Positions 46,251 to 58,116 are shown, counted from the stretch's first letter. The stretch is 64,000 bases of DNA from Antedon mediterranea (GCF_964355755.1 NC_092675.1:29598912-29662911), one strand, 5' to 3'. The notes: a model not told the origin generated them from the letters alone. Made by a program: numbers and translations.

Positions 46251-47692
46251 AAATTATATTCGATTGTCAAGAACAGGTGAAATGTGAGAGCGACGGTTAC
46301 ACTTGTAGTTGTTTAGAAACAGTTTGATAACATTTGATTCTGAGCAAGGTAAATAACACTAAGAATTAAGATAAAGTCTGTGTTTAGAGTTCCGTCAGCG
46401 GAACACAATTGATTGGTTAATTACAAACAGCTCATGCAGTTATGCATGCACATTTTCACAAAGTTGTTTATTAACACACTGATCCATTTTGACCGGTTTG
46501 TTGGTGTATATATATAGATAATGATATTGGCCTAGCATTGCTTGCAGTGATTTTTTGTAGGCTCTCTTTTTAAAAAATGAATCTCTAAATAAGGACATGA
46601 AAACGAAAACACTCCACCCTAGACTACACACCACTTCAATTTAGGTCTTAGCAACATATTTATAATAAAAAAACAAGTAAGATAATTTTGTTGAAGGTCT
46701 AGGCCCTAGCCAGCTCCATGATAGCCGACAAAGAGCACCACACAGCCGGCCGGGGATGCCCCAGAAGCCTGAAAGTGGTGTAAACAAATCGTTAATTTGC
46801 CTGGGTCTGGTCGGCCTAGCTGTAGAGCTATTTAACTTACCAATTTGCATTCTAAATTATTAAATATTTCTCTAAATTGCAAAATGTAAACCTATTCATA
46901 GTTATCTGATAGTAAAACAACTATAAAAATGTATAAAGATTGTTTTAAAACAGCTAAAGAGGCACTTTTATCTCTTAAACGCATTCAATCTCCACGACGA
47001 CGACGACGAAATATAACTTTAATTAGACTATAGAGGGCGTAGTCATCTAAAATAATTTTTGTTTATTTAAATTTGCGGAAATATTTATTATTCATATCGA
47101 CTTTCTCAGCAGCAGCAGCAGCAGAGTGTTTATACGTCGGTCCTTCCTTTTTATCGGCCTACTACTAGGCCTAGGCCTAGGCTAATACACAAGTAGAGAT
47201 ATAATAAGGTTTATATGTACATCATGCCCTGATAGTACCTAGGCCTAGTATTACCTAGCCTAGCCTGGCCTAGTAGTAGCTAGCTATAACGCCTAAGTAG
47301 TAGTAGGCCAAGTAGATAGTAGTAGGCTAGTAGGCCTACTACTAGCCTAGCTAGTCTAGGGCCAGGCCTAGGCCTAGATAGATCCGGCCAGCAATTAGGA
47401 GTGTAAGCCTACTTCTAGGCTACGCCCTAAAAAATAAGAAGGCCCTAACTAGTCAGTGTAGCCTAGGCTAGCTATCTGTATGATGATAGCTCCACATAGA
47501 TAGTCCTAGCTAGTGATATTATAATATCTCTATATGTTATGGAGCTAGCCTAGGCCTATCTGATTTTATAGCTTCACAGAGAGACTAGTCGGTATAAAAC
47601 TTAAAAGCCTTCATCATGGTCATATTTTTATAATAATTTTGTTTGTAGGTCATATAGATAAACTGTGATGCCAGGCAATAATTACAGAAACA
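46251..47692. promoter_or_regulatory. Intergenic region between UBE2U and FBXL12
   Basis: The two genes point away from each other, with about 2 kb between their start codons and a LINE fragment on the UBE2U side. The stretch 47,140-47,580 is dense in overlapping TAGGCCTAGG, CTAGCTAG and GTAGTAGTAGG words, and short (CAG)n and (ACG)n runs lie at about 47,106 and 46,995. A shared promoter is possible, but no core element can be assigned with confidence. Confidence 0.4.
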
Positions 47693-48986
47693 ATGAGGTC
47701 AAAAGTGTTAATCACCAGCTTGCCTGAAAATGTGGTCCTTGAAATCTTTGCATACCTCAGTATTCCAGAAAGATGCCAAATAGCAAGGTAAATCTAGTTT
47801 TATTTTTTTAATTCATTTTGACCGACACCAACCTACTTTTAAACCCCTTTCACATTAAACTATAGAGAAATGCTGTGAAGTGTATCGGGAGTGCTATTAT
47901 TACACATCAACAAGTAACTCCAGAAAGACCTAATTCGGATGAACAATACCGGATTTTTTCAATAATTACCCTAAACATTAGATTTGGTAATATTCACATT
48001 GCATCGCCAATGTGTTTCCAAAGTTTGATGGGCAGATTGTATTCCCTGCAATATTGTATCAATGTAAATATATATATTATATTGCTGAATAACTGATAAC
48101 ATTTAAATGTATGTATTGCAGAGTGTGTCGACTGTGGAACCAACTTATTAGGGACAAGTATTTATGGCAACGTGTTGATTTGACAGCTAGACCAATCGCA
48201 CCAAAGACGTTGTGGAAGGTCATCCGAGGTTACTTGTCAGACTCCTTGCTGTCTTTGTCACTAAAAGGCTTTCTCTACTCCGTAAAGGAAACAAAATGTC
48301 TGACGCACGCGCTGTTAAAAGAACTAATATCGCGTTGTCCGAAACTGGTTTCGATACAGATAATCAGCGAAAACCTCAGTGCGATAGATTCGAGCAAATT
48401 TCCGCCAAACTTAAAACGTTTGTTCATCCAGAATTGTGAGGTAACTCAACACTGGTTGAAAAAGGCAGATAAATCAAATTTATTTGAAACGCTACAGGAA
48501 CTCAGCTTCGCCAACTCAAAACGTTTTAGTAGCGATGACGTTCAGTATATTTGCAAACTACAAAACTTGAAGTTGTTAAACTTGAGTAATTGTTATAGAA
48601 TATGTGATGACAACGTGAATCAGTTAACGAATGCATTAACAAACTTAGAGACGTTAGTCCTGAGTGGATGTACCATCACAGATTTAGCTTTACATTTTGT
48701 AAGCCATCGCTTGAAATTCATACAAACGCTTGACGTATCGGACTGTACCTCATTGACCAATCAAGGCCTTGCAATTCTCGGTGTTCCTTATTGTCCCAAA
48801 TATCTAACAGTAACTGGTTGTCAGTTTTTAGTAACGGATCTTGCTATCTTGGTAAAAAGAAATTCAGAGATTGTGAGAGTCGAATTTGGAGTAAAGGACG
48901 AATTAAAAACTTTAAACCGAAACAATTTTCAGGAAATTTTAGACAGTTATCAAAATCAATTGACAGCTCAAGTTGATGCTGTGTAG
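47693..48986 (+). CDS. FBXL12: F-box and leucine-rich repeat protein 12
   Basis: Two coding exons, 47693-47787 and 48122-48986, join GT-AG in phase and give 319 aa (human 326). F-box proteins are substrate receptors of SCF (SKP1-CUL1-F-box) ubiquitin ligases. The F-box covers roughly residues 5-50: LPENVVLEIFAYLSIPERCQ, then ARVCRLWNQLIRDKYLWQRV. The block VDLTARPIAPKTLWKVIRGY matches the region just after the F-box in vertebrate FBXL12. Leucine-rich repeats follow: LQELSFANSKRFSSDDVQYI, LKLLNLSNCYRICDDNVNQL, LETLVLSGC and IQTLDVSDCTSLTNQGLAIL. The chosen ATG is the one in frame; an upstream ATG at 47,668 is out of frame. Vertebrate FBXL12 directs degradation of CDK inhibitors and other proteins, but substrates here are unknown. 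Confidence 0.93.
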
Positions 48987-50070
48987 TTTTCTCCAACAAG
49001 AAAAAAGAAAATTAGTTAAAACAGCAAAATAGAAACCATTTGATCATAAGATCATAGCGGGTAATCTATTTTAAACTGGGGTGAATGGGATGAATCCCCT
49101 TCCCGATTGCGTCGGCGACATCTGCGCGTGTAGTGATTTTAATGGAAACCAGGCTTAAAGGAGGAGGCTTCTACTAGAGGGCGTTTTTAAAAGATAACAG
49201 TACTGTATGTCTAATATGGCATTATACAGCTGATTACTCTGTATACTGCTGTTAGTATTGATCAAAATAATAGAATATTTATGTTTCCTACAAGGTATTT
49301 AATAGCTTTAAGTTAGTATTGATTTAGATGAAATTACATTGGTCTAAATTATTTTTGTATTTTAATTTAAATTCTTGGATAGATATATATATATATATTT
49401 GTTTAATCTTACTGTATAATTATTTGTAATGATGTTAGTGAAACTAATTTTAAGGGTTGAGACCAGAAACTAAACTTATTTTAATTTACAATGAACTTTC
49501 TTATTGTATATGAATACACTATGCTGTATGTGTATGATGTAAAAGCGTAACATATTTTAAATAAAATAATATCGTTTTGCACTGTAAATTACATAAGGCC
49601 CTATTGTCTGTTTTTGTCAAAATTTAACAGAAAGTTCCGTATTAAGCTACATACACATTAGTAACGTTTGTTCACAGAATGGAAGATGGTGCGCCGCCGC
49701 GGCGCTGTCTTGACAAATTGAAAATCAAAAAGCTACACCAGTGTTCTGCAAACTTTTTTGACCGCGGCCCCATGATCCTATTTTAGGGATTTTCGCGACC
49801 CAACATTGCGTATTTAAATGAAATAAATAATGTTTTTATTTTATTTTGAATTATTGAGACAGTTGAATTAATTTAGGAAAAAGGTAAGCTACCTTTGCGA
49901 TTTCTACCGTCATATTAATACATAGTCATGATGCATACATAATCACTATCGTTATAGTACTAGGCATTTTGCCACCCGCAGCCTGTTGCCAGCACATCAA
50001 AAATGCACAAATTACCCATGGTGCAGTGGGGCCTGTGGAAAAGCGAATTTTGTTAAATACATAAATATAT
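48987..50070. other. FBXL12 3' flank
   Basis: Contains the likely FBXL12 3' UTR up to the polyadenylation signal at 49,560. Beyond it are a short GC-rich palindromic patch (GCGCCGCCGCGGCGC at about 49,690) and sequence in which I recognise nothing else. Confidence 0.5.
49560..49565 (+). terminator. FBXL12 polyadenylation signal candidate
   Basis: AATAAA about 570 bp past the FBXL12 stop codon. It is the clearest such signal on this strand in the flank. Confidence 0.5.
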
Positions 50071-50430
50071 ATTGATAATGTAGACAGAGCTTAACAGAAT
50101 TAAACGGCGCCGTCTTCCGTTCCGTGTGTTATTGATAATGTAGACAGAGCTTAACAGAATTAAACGGCGCCGTCTTCCGTTCCGTGTGTTATTGATAATG
50201 TAGACAGAGCTTAACAGAATTAAACGGCGCCGTCTTCCGTTCCGTGTGTTATTGATAATGTAGACAGAGCTTAACAGAATTAAACGGCGCCGTCTTCCGT
50301 TCCGTGTGTTATTGATAATGTAGACAGAGCTTAACAGAATTAAACGGCGCCGTCTTCCGTTCCGTGTGTTATTGATAATGTAGACAGAGCTTAACAGAAT
50401 TAAACGGCGCCGTCTTCCGTTCCGTGTGTA
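50071..50430. repeat. 60-bp tandem array built on a MITE end
   Basis: Six copies start at 50,071, 50,131, 50,191, 50,251, 50,311 and 50,371 and are identical by eye. Each unit begins with the MITE-A right terminus (ATTGATAATGTAGACAGAGC followed by TTAA) and ends with a non-MITE part containing ACGGCGCCGTCTTCCGTTCC. The copies differ only at the last base of the array. Confidence 0.97.
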
Positions 50431-50476
50431 TTATGCTTATGGCCAGTTTTGACTTGATAGTTGAGTGAATATTTAA

Positions 50477-50595
50477 ATGTCTGTCTACACTATCAAACTA
50501 GTTGGACAAAAAAGTGTGATGTGCCCAAATGTAGTAGCACATATGGGCACATCACATTCTTTTTTCACATAAAGTTTGATAGTGTAGACAGAGCT
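50477..50595. mobile_element. MITE-A copy within the 204-bp unit (first)
   Basis: ATGTCTGTCTACACTATC after TAA, a short core with GTGATGTGCCCAAATG, and a right end of TTTGATAGTGTAGACAGAGC. Confidence 0.9.
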
Positions 50596-50680
50596 TAACA
50601 GAATTAAACGGCGCCGTCTTCCGTTCCGTGTGTATTATGCTTATGGCCAGTTTTGACTTGATAGTTGAGTGAATATTTAA

Positions 50681-50799
50681 ATGTCTGTCTACACTATCAA
50701 ACTAGTTAGACAAAAAAGTGTGATGTGCCCAAATGTAGTAGCACATATGGGAACATCACATTCTTTTTTCACATAAAGTTTGATAGTGTAGACAGAGCT
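50681..50799. mobile_element. MITE-A copy within the 204-bp unit (second)
   Basis: Nearly identical to the copy 204 bp upstream, differing at positions such as GTTAGAC versus GTTGGAC and GGGAACATC versus GGGCACATC. It was therefore duplicated with its flanks and not inserted independently. Confidence 0.9.
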
Positions 50800-50840
50800 T
50801 AACGTTCATGTAGAAATAACGATGGATTCGTCAAGTTTAC

Positions 50841-51850
50841 TGTATTATATTTTGATAAGTCAACAATAATGTAATTTAACTTAACACAAATGTTACTATT
50901 ACATATAATTTAAAATACAACAATAGTACATTAAACATTACAAACAAGAGCCGAATATAAAATTCTGTTAGTAAAACGATGGCTTAATTGATTATTCTAA
51001 ATTTAAAATTTATAAGAAATATAAATTATAATAAGATAAGTTTAAATATAAATAAAAGCCAGAAAATTATCTGGTAGGCCTATTTTATATAAATAGAATC
51101 CATCAAATACTGATATATTATTATTATTATTATTAATATTAATAAAAGTTCTCAAAATAATCTTAAAGACGATATTCATAAATTATTACGATGGACCACG
51201 TAATAGATCTTATATGAACGCTAAAATAATCGGACTTTAAAGATTAAATAAAATATTCTATTAATGTAGGCAATAAAGTACCTGTGTGTCGTTCGTACAA
51301 CTGCGAATAACATCACCGCGCCCCTCCCAACCAATTCATACTTAAACAATTACCCCTGTTTAAATATACAAAAAAAGTTAAATAAAACAATTCCTCGATC
51401 GCACGAATATACTTCGGTATCAGAAATCAATCGTTCGATACCTATCGATAACCATTTCTACCCGTCGTTTGTGTCAATGTGAGAGCCACGTCTAACCCGC
51501 ATCACCATTCAAGTACCCCTGTTAAAAGTTAAAAGGTTTTCTACAAGACACCGAATAAACTTCGATATCAGAAGTCAATAATTCGATATTTAACATATTC
51601 TTAACATTCCAGTTTTCTCATTTTGGCATTAATACCCGTCGTGTCGCCAATAGGCCTACGACGACTATTAATCTCAACCTCCTACATCCATCGATTTGTA
51701 CTCGATCACTGTTTAAAATAGTTCCGAAGAAAAACCAATATAAGATTTCTTTTCTAGAAATGCGCCACGAGAAGCGATTCTTAAGGTTGTGTCAACAATC
51801 AGTACCACGTTCTTCAATTTAGGCCTATACTTCTTCAAAAAAAGGGAAGT
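50841..51850. other. Intergenic, no gene recognised
   Basis: AT-rich sequence between the duplicated MITEs and the 3' end of the first sialyltransferase gene. ACTTCGGTATCAGAAATCAA at 51,411 and ACTTCGATATCAGAAGTCAA at 51,559 show a diverged duplication of about 150 bp. Confidence 0.5.
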
Positions 51851-51859
51851 GATTCAACC

Positions 51860-52145
51860 TGGCTTTTAGCGATCTGTGGTAAAGAGTATCATGTTTATTT
51901 TAAAAGGGTTCGATAATTTCACCAAGATCTTCAATAATGTAGGCCTACTTCTTCAAAGTGACTCAACCTGGCTTGGTAAAAGATGACCGTATTTAAAAGG
52001 GTTTAATAATATCACCAAGATCTTTAATAATGTAGGCCCACTTCTTCTGGTGATCGAATCAACCTGGCTTTTAGTGATCTGTGGTAAAAGATGACCGTAT
52101 TTAGAAGGGTTCAATAATTTCACCAAGATCTTCAATAATGTATTT
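51860..52145. repeat. Triplicated segment spanning the sialyltransferase stop codon
   Basis: The word CACCAAGATCTTCAATAATG occurs at 51,920 and 52,121, with one change at 52,013 (periods of about 93 and 108 bp). It is surrounded each time by GGTTTAATAAT or GGTTCAATAAT and AACCTGGCTTTTAG-type sequence. The 52,121 copy encodes the last residues (IIEDLGEIIEPF) of the sialyltransferase on the minus strand. The other two lie in the 3' UTR. Confidence 0.9.
51894..51899 (-). terminator. Sialyltransferase polyadenylation signal candidate
   Basis: AATAAA on the minus strand, about 200 bp past the stop codon, lies within the last copy of the triplicated segment. Confidence 0.45.
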
Positions 52146-55100
52146 TTCTGGGTTGGTCATGTTTCGTTTCCATCCCGCGCGTACACGCAGCTTTCGTTTA
52201 CGTATTCGTCTCCGTTTACTTTTAATAACAGTGACGTTTTTAACTTCTTTTTGTTGAGGTATATCCTCTTCTTTTGGTGGCCATTCACCCCTCAATTTCA
52301 TCAACCTTATCTTCTCTTTCTCGTAAGCTTCTTCCAAAAGTCCCTTTTCCTTTGCTTTATAGTATTCTTTTAAAAACGGTGTATCTACATAATTAGTTTC
52401 GTTTTTAAGTTTAGCTTTCCAAGAAGGGTAGTGGAACCTAATATTGAACCGTCTGGACCACCGTGCAAACACAGCTTTTTCGGTGACGAATTTATGGCCC
52501 TTTGCTAACTGAGTCTCACTCCACATATAATATTTACATTCACGTTTGAAATCTGGTTCATAATAATGATACGGTGCCGTCTCATTTGGATGTTCCCTAA
52601 AATTCAATAATACAACATATTATCATAATCATTTATTAAATTAATTTCAGATACATTGTTTATTATTAACTTTAATATTAGCATTTCATTATTGACGACG
52701 AATTGGCTTATCGTAAACCTCCCAATAATAACCCTGGGTGACTATTTGATTGTAATGGTATATTATTTAACAAGGGATTACTAATAATCACTTGTAGTAT
52801 CCAGTTAATTAAGCTTGGTTCCTATACTAGGACGCAACGCAGAAACGTAAACGCAACGTAAGCGAGTTGGCCAATGACATGCGACAGTTAGAATATCCAT
52901 CGCTTGTGATTGGTCAACTCACTTACGTTGCGTTACGTCTTTGTGTTGCGTCTCTAGTGGGAACCAAGCGTAAGAGTAGCTAGTTACTATGATAGTGGCC
53001 TGTTACTGTTACAGCTTTACGTTTATACTTAAAAAAAAAAAACTCCTTGTCAGTTGTGCCTACAATTAATGTTGTGATAATGACTGATTAAACGTGTTCT
53101 AGACTTACTTGCAGTAGTTTTCGTGAATCAATCCGTAGACGTCAATCCTGTCACAAACATCCATAGCAAAAATCATTGACATCCAACCAGTAGTCAGCCA
53201 CGTATGAGCAGTCGACCTGAAAACAGACACACATCGAACAATTACACCATAAGTAAGTGCACAACGTATATACAAATAGTACAGAAAATATTGTCACAAT
53301 TATTATCTCCCATTGCCAGCAAGTCTACATTTTAACAACATCATGGCGTCGTTTGGTATTAACCACTCTCATCTTAAACAACATACAAATATTGACTTAC
53401 CGACTGAGTCCAGTTTCTTTACGGAAAAGTTCTTCCGACAGACCCATTTTATGTGCAGTTAAAAAGTAATACTCAACGTCTCTGTAATTTTTTGATAAAT
53501 TCATAGCAATGTTGTAGATCGGATCAGTTTTCCTATCTATTGTCTCAGAAAACAGCCAAGGTATGATCAGAACCTCTGGTCTAGTGACCTCATTTTGAAG
53601 AGTTTCTTTTTGCAAGTCCGTGTCGTTGTGTAGTCCACGCTCTAGGTTCACGTGACCAATGACGCGAACGGTTGTCCTGGATCCGACGTCTTCCTCGTAA
53701 CCGAGCGTCGGCGCCGTGTTCATTCGGATTACGCATTCGGCGTTGTCAATATCTTCGCCGGCTCCTTTTCCCAACAGTTGGCCAGAGCTCGATACCAATG
53801 CACATTGAGAACACTTGAAATATAAAGGCTAAAGGAACAAAAACAGTGAATATTAAAGTTACTTATTTTATGAATAGGTGCAGAAAAGCCTTATAGACAT
53901 TGTTTGTCAAAGAATGTAAATACATTTATGAAAATTGTCTAAACCAAATATAGTAATACATTTAAAATAGGTCAGTAGGGCATCTTGTCAGATGTTTGCA
54001 CTACTGCATCATGCCAATTACCGTGCAGCTACCTGACGCAAAACTACTACTTTAGTAATTCAAAACAATCCTTAAATTATAAATAAAAACAAAACTTATT
54101 ACAGTTCAATCTAAAGATAAACGAAAGTAAAACAGAAGAATACCTAATAGGAAGAAACACCGATAGTAAATGGGAAGAATGCAAATACCTCGGTAGTAAC
54201 TTGGACACAGAAAAAGACATTAAAAAAAGAAAATCACTAGCAGTTATGGCATATAACAAACTGAAGTCGTCGCTAGAACACAAAACGATGTCTATAGACG
54301 TGAAATCCCGTTTGTTTGACGCATACATAGCAAGTATTTTCTTATATAAAAGTGAACTCTGGGTACTAAACAAAAAATTACAAGAGAGTATAGATATATA
54401 TCACAGGAAAATGTTGCGAAAGATGATAGATATTAAATTAACAGATAGAGTGTGTGTAACACGAAAATATACGAGATAACAAAACAAGAAGAATGGAGTA
54501 AAAGAATTAAACGAAGGAGACTAAAATGGTATGGACACATAATTAGATGACCAGATGATACCCCAATCAAACAAACAATGAAGGAAACTAACAGGAAAGT
54601 AAAACGACCCGTAGGAAGACCAAGAAATAACTGGATGACTCAAATAAAGAAAGACTTACAAGGACTAGTAGACACTAACACAATAACAAACCATCCTGCC
54701 ATAAACAGAAAAAATGGAAACAAATTGTGGAAAGCGTAATGTCGGAAGACGGAAAACGTTAGCAACCTAAACCTAACTTATTACAGTATTTAAAATATTG
54801 TATTAAAAAGTTATATAATTTGAAATAAAAATATGAATTGCATTTCAGAACAAAATATAATCGAAAATGTAAATTATTGTCGTTAAATCTCTCTGATTTT
54901 ATTATCTGATTACAATTTTAAGAACGGTTTTTCCTAATATTTGTTAATAAGTAATTAGTTAATAATTTAGATAATTAATGTTTGCAACTGTGTATTGTTA
55001 ATAAACCCAATATTTGTTTACGCTTACACTTTCATCTCGTACCCCTACGTATCCGGGTACATGCGGTTCCTGGTCATAATCATCGTCCAGTTCAACATCT

Positions 55101-57456
55101 TTCCAATCCTCTTTGATTACGACTTTCTTTGTCACATACGGGTACGTTCTTTTCTTGATGACGTTGCTTTCTTGAGCTTCTCGAACATCACGTGTTTTCT
55201 CCTTGTCGTAGTAGTATATGTGGGATAACTGTTGTTTTGATTTAGCAGATGAGCTCTCGTGAGTGACGTATATCAGAAGAACAGACATTAACGCAGAGTA
55301 CCATAATGTAAATAAAAGAATCTTGTCGGATGTCTGGAGAATGAGAATGATATGTATAAACTTATGCAATTGAAAAGAAAAAAATAAACTTGAGCTGGTA
55401 AAAGTTATGGTGTAGGCCTACTCAATTTGTTGAGACTCCTCGCTTGGTTCTCACTAGGACGTAACGAAACGACGTAAACGCAACGCAAACGTGTTGACCA
55501 ATGACAAGCAACCGTTCGAATAATCCATCGCTTGTGATTGGTCAACTCACTTGCGTTACGTCCTTGTCTCAAGTGGAAACCAAGCTTAAACAAGCTCTTG
55601 GACATCTTCTTATAGCTTTGAAAGTTGTTCTTTACACAAACTGTTCTAGAATGAATAGGTAAATTAATTTCGTACTAAAAACCAGTTTATAATCTCATGT
55701 TTAAATTGTCGTGAAATACAAAACTGAGTTTACGCGCACTTCTTCTTATAGCAACTCTTTTCATGATCAATGGCAGCAGTATACTCCGTTGCGTTCATGC
55801 ATACAGCTTGGTTTCCACTAGGACGCAACTTTGCGCTCCTTGTGTTGCGTCCTAGTGGGAACCAAGCTTAAATGCATTAATGTCATAAAACCGGATGATC
55901 ATTGGAAATAGGTCATCTTTAATGGCGTCACAACTGAATAATGGCAACATTTCATAATTCTCAACGTGGAATAGGCCTACAACCACCAAATTACTGATGT
56001 CCGAATTGCAACACACCTTACAGTATCTTATCAGTAGTGAGAAATAAGTACATTGCAGCATAGATGATTGCAGCATTCTAAGAATTTAGTAGCCGGGTCG
56101 TTACGTCACACTACAGTGTCACAGTGTAGGCCTAGGACACTGAAGTGGTGCAAAACTCAGTGAGAGCATGGAAGAATTTCACACTTTTCCTGGTGAGAGT
56201 AACACATTATCAAGGCTATAAATGCCACGTAACAAAACATTTATTTAAAGGGATATTTACCATTATTTTTCCATTTATGTATTTGGATAAAACATGAAAC
56301 TTGAAAATTGTTTAGTTTGACTCTGATAACATGATTAAGAATAATAGCAATTTTAAAACCAGATTAGTTATCATCTGCTGTTATATACAATTTCGCAATA
56401 AAATACATATTTGTATAAGGCTAGGCCAATTTGTATTTATTTACTGTCGGGTTAAAATGTGGGCTGTGACGTAGGCGGTTTACCTTATCGGCTTTCTTCA
56501 ATAGACTATGTTATATTTGTGGGCCTACGCTTAAGAGAACAATGGTAATAAATAAGATACCCACCCACTGAACGAAAGATACCATTCTGGCCGTACGTCA
56601 CATTGAGAAAAATAAGCAACAAAGGCTATAACAATAAATGAAATAAAACTGAACTAAATATTAATTTTTAAATCTAAAAAATGAAGGAGTTAAGTTAATT
56701 GTTTTAATAGAATTAAACGGTTATGAAGATCCGAGACACAGTTACTTCAAACACGGTCAAACGGAAGAACACTGTACAGTCACGTCACGTTTCGATATAC
56801 TGCATGCAGGCAATGATCTGTTTTAAAAAGCGTTTGACTTTTGAAACACATAATATAATAACAACTCCCTGATATAAATGCGTTACGAACTAAACACTTT
56901 TCATTATCTCAGCCCAGCAAAGACGTAAGCGCAACGCAAATAATTTGACTAATTGTGACGCGACGTCTAAGTGGGACACAATCCTTTGTCTCATCATTGG
57001 AATATGGCACAATTTATTCGTAGGCGTTTTATTATGTGTCCAGATCACGGGCATATAGTGTTTAACACGATTAAGGGTACAGTCATGCCAGAAGTATAAG
57101 GGCCTATCATAACAAACCTAAGTATGTTCTATGTGATCGGTAATTTCGTTTATGTGCTATTGAATTTTCCCCATTTAATGCCTACATTCACTAATCAACG
57201 GCCAGCTTTCTGTAAACATTTTGATATTGTGCGATGCGTCGTTTAATAGAATACATAAACTCTTGAGTTCAAACCATTCATTGGCCTATATCCTACACAT
57301 GGGTTAGTATTTTGCAGCAACGTGCAGGAGGCCAACATTATGAAAATTATATTAATAAAGTAAAAATATTAATAAAGCATTATAGCCAGGCCTACGTAGC
57401 AGTGAAGTGTAGACTACTGTACTTACCAGAAATGGTTTCCGACCAACAGCGGTCAT
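52101..57456 (-). CDS. ST6GALNAC-like sialyltransferase (GT29), copy A
   Basis: CDS exons: 57456-57427, 55333-55028, 53828-53401, 53216-53109, 52596-52101. All are GT-AG and in phase, giving 455 aa. The family adds alpha-2,6-linked sialic acid to GalNAc or similar acceptors in the Golgi lumen, using CMP-sialic acid. The protein is type II: a 14-residue cytoplasmic start, membrane anchor at about residues 15-33 (ILLFTLWYSALMSVLLIYV), then a stem of about 85 residues. Sialylmotif L starts at Cys121 (CALVSSSGQLLGKG, then ECVIRMNTAPTLGYEEDVGS). Motif S lies around 264-283 (TGWMSMIFAMDVCDRIDVYG), motif III is PYHYYEP at 299-305, and the VS motif has His325 and Glu330. The closest human members are ST6GALNAC3, 5 and 6 (about 300-340 aa). 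The extra length is the stem and a Lys/Arg-rich C-terminal tail (KSKRRRIRKRKLRVR). Which acceptor it uses cannot be told. Confidence 0.93.
52812..52970. mobile_element. MITE-B copy in sialyltransferase A intron 4
   Basis: AGCTTGGTTCCTATACTAGG at the left, and TCTCTAGTGGGAACCAAGCG at the right before TAA. The interior is an imperfect palindrome with ACGCAACGTAAGCGAGTTGG and its complement. Confidence 0.9.
54090..54775 (+). mobile_element. Decayed non-LTR retrotransposon 3' region
   Basis: A broken plus-strand frame encodes reverse-transcriptase C-terminal words: LQFNLKINESKTEEYLIG, CKYLGSNLDTEKDIKKR, and the 54,201-54,479 frame with FDAYIASIFLYKSELWVLNK and YHRKMLRKMIDIK. After a frame change come RRRLKWYGHIIR, a stop, PDDTPIKQTM and KRPVGRPRNNWMTQIKKDL. 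This layout (thumb, then a zinc-finger-less GRPR..W end) is typical of RTE- or Jockey-like elements. It is inserted in sialyltransferase A intron 2, antisense to the gene, and is inactive. Confidence 0.9.
55440..55586. mobile_element. MITE-B copy in sialyltransferase A intron 1
   Basis: CGCTTGGTTCTCACTAGGAC at the left, and CAAGTGGAAACCAAGCT followed by TAA at the right. The core word CATCGCTTGTGATTGGTCAA is also found in the 52,812 copy. Confidence 0.9.
55805..55868. mobile_element. MITE-B deletion derivative (64 bp)
   Basis: Only the two termini remain: AGCTTGGTTTCCACTAGGAC and GTCCTAGTGGGAACCAAGCT, joined by about 24 bp. The latter is followed by TAA. Confidence 0.88.
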
Positions 57457-58116
57457 CCTTAGTTTGTGCGTAAAGTGTACGTTTGACGGAGAAAGAGATA
57501 GCCCGTCAGTCTCCACATTTTTCAGCAACTGCAGGGCTAGCTGTGTGTGATGTGATGACCACTAGAGTGTTTGCAGGATTTGTTACGATTGGACTATGAA
57601 CCGGCAAAGAGCATCAGTATCAAAATGCAAACACCGAATTACAGATACATGATGTGCTTTTTAGCATGCTCTGGTGTTAAATAGAGGTGAGCTGATTATT
57701 AACGTCACTCGGAAACTAAAAATGGGATAAGAAATTGAAAGTGGAAAAAATAGAAATAACAATTAAAAATGTTGATCTCTCAATGATGCCTTTGGTGATA
57801 TTGGTTACACAAAAATTAGAATAGGCCTACATCATAGAAAAATTAAAAAAAGCACTGGACACCATTGTTAATAAGGAAAAATTATTTACGGAATCTTGTT
57901 CACAATGGTGGAAAACGGAACGGATTACATCTATTATACAATAACATGGAGCTAGCAATACTGCATTGTTCTCTTTTAACACATAAACAAAACCGACGTT
58001 TTTTAGTCCAAAAATATATTATTAATACGTCATCAATTTATTAGTTTCATAGAGTTTTCTTTGACCGATATCCTATAACAAAACAGATCGTGACTCATGA
58101 AACAATCATGGCATTA

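Larger units (their letters stand above)
50431..50840. repeat. 204-bp duplication containing whole MITEs
   Basis: The segment that starts TTATGCTTATGGCCAG at 50,431 recurs at 50,635, a 204-bp period. Each copy holds a complete MITE-A. The MITE right end followed by the ACGGCGCCGTCTTCC block links this unit to the 60-bp array, which looks like an internally deleted version of it. Confidence 0.93.

Noticed and set aside
46641-46850. Minus-strand open frame upstream of UBE2U as an N-terminal exon
   Set aside because: UBE2U's start has an in-frame stop five codons upstream, so no coding exon can precede it. The frame's residues (PTRPRQINDLF...) match nothing that I know.
50071-50430. CRISPR-like or regulatory repeat array
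   Set aside because: The copies are identical end to end with no spacers, and each contains a MITE terminus, so it is a tandem duplication.
54077-54373. Minus-strand open frame as a membrane protein
   Set aside because: It is the antisense shadow of the reverse-transcriptase remnant on the plus strand.
55405-55605. Open frame on the minus strand
   Set aside because: It lies across a MITE-B copy and simply translates the transposon.
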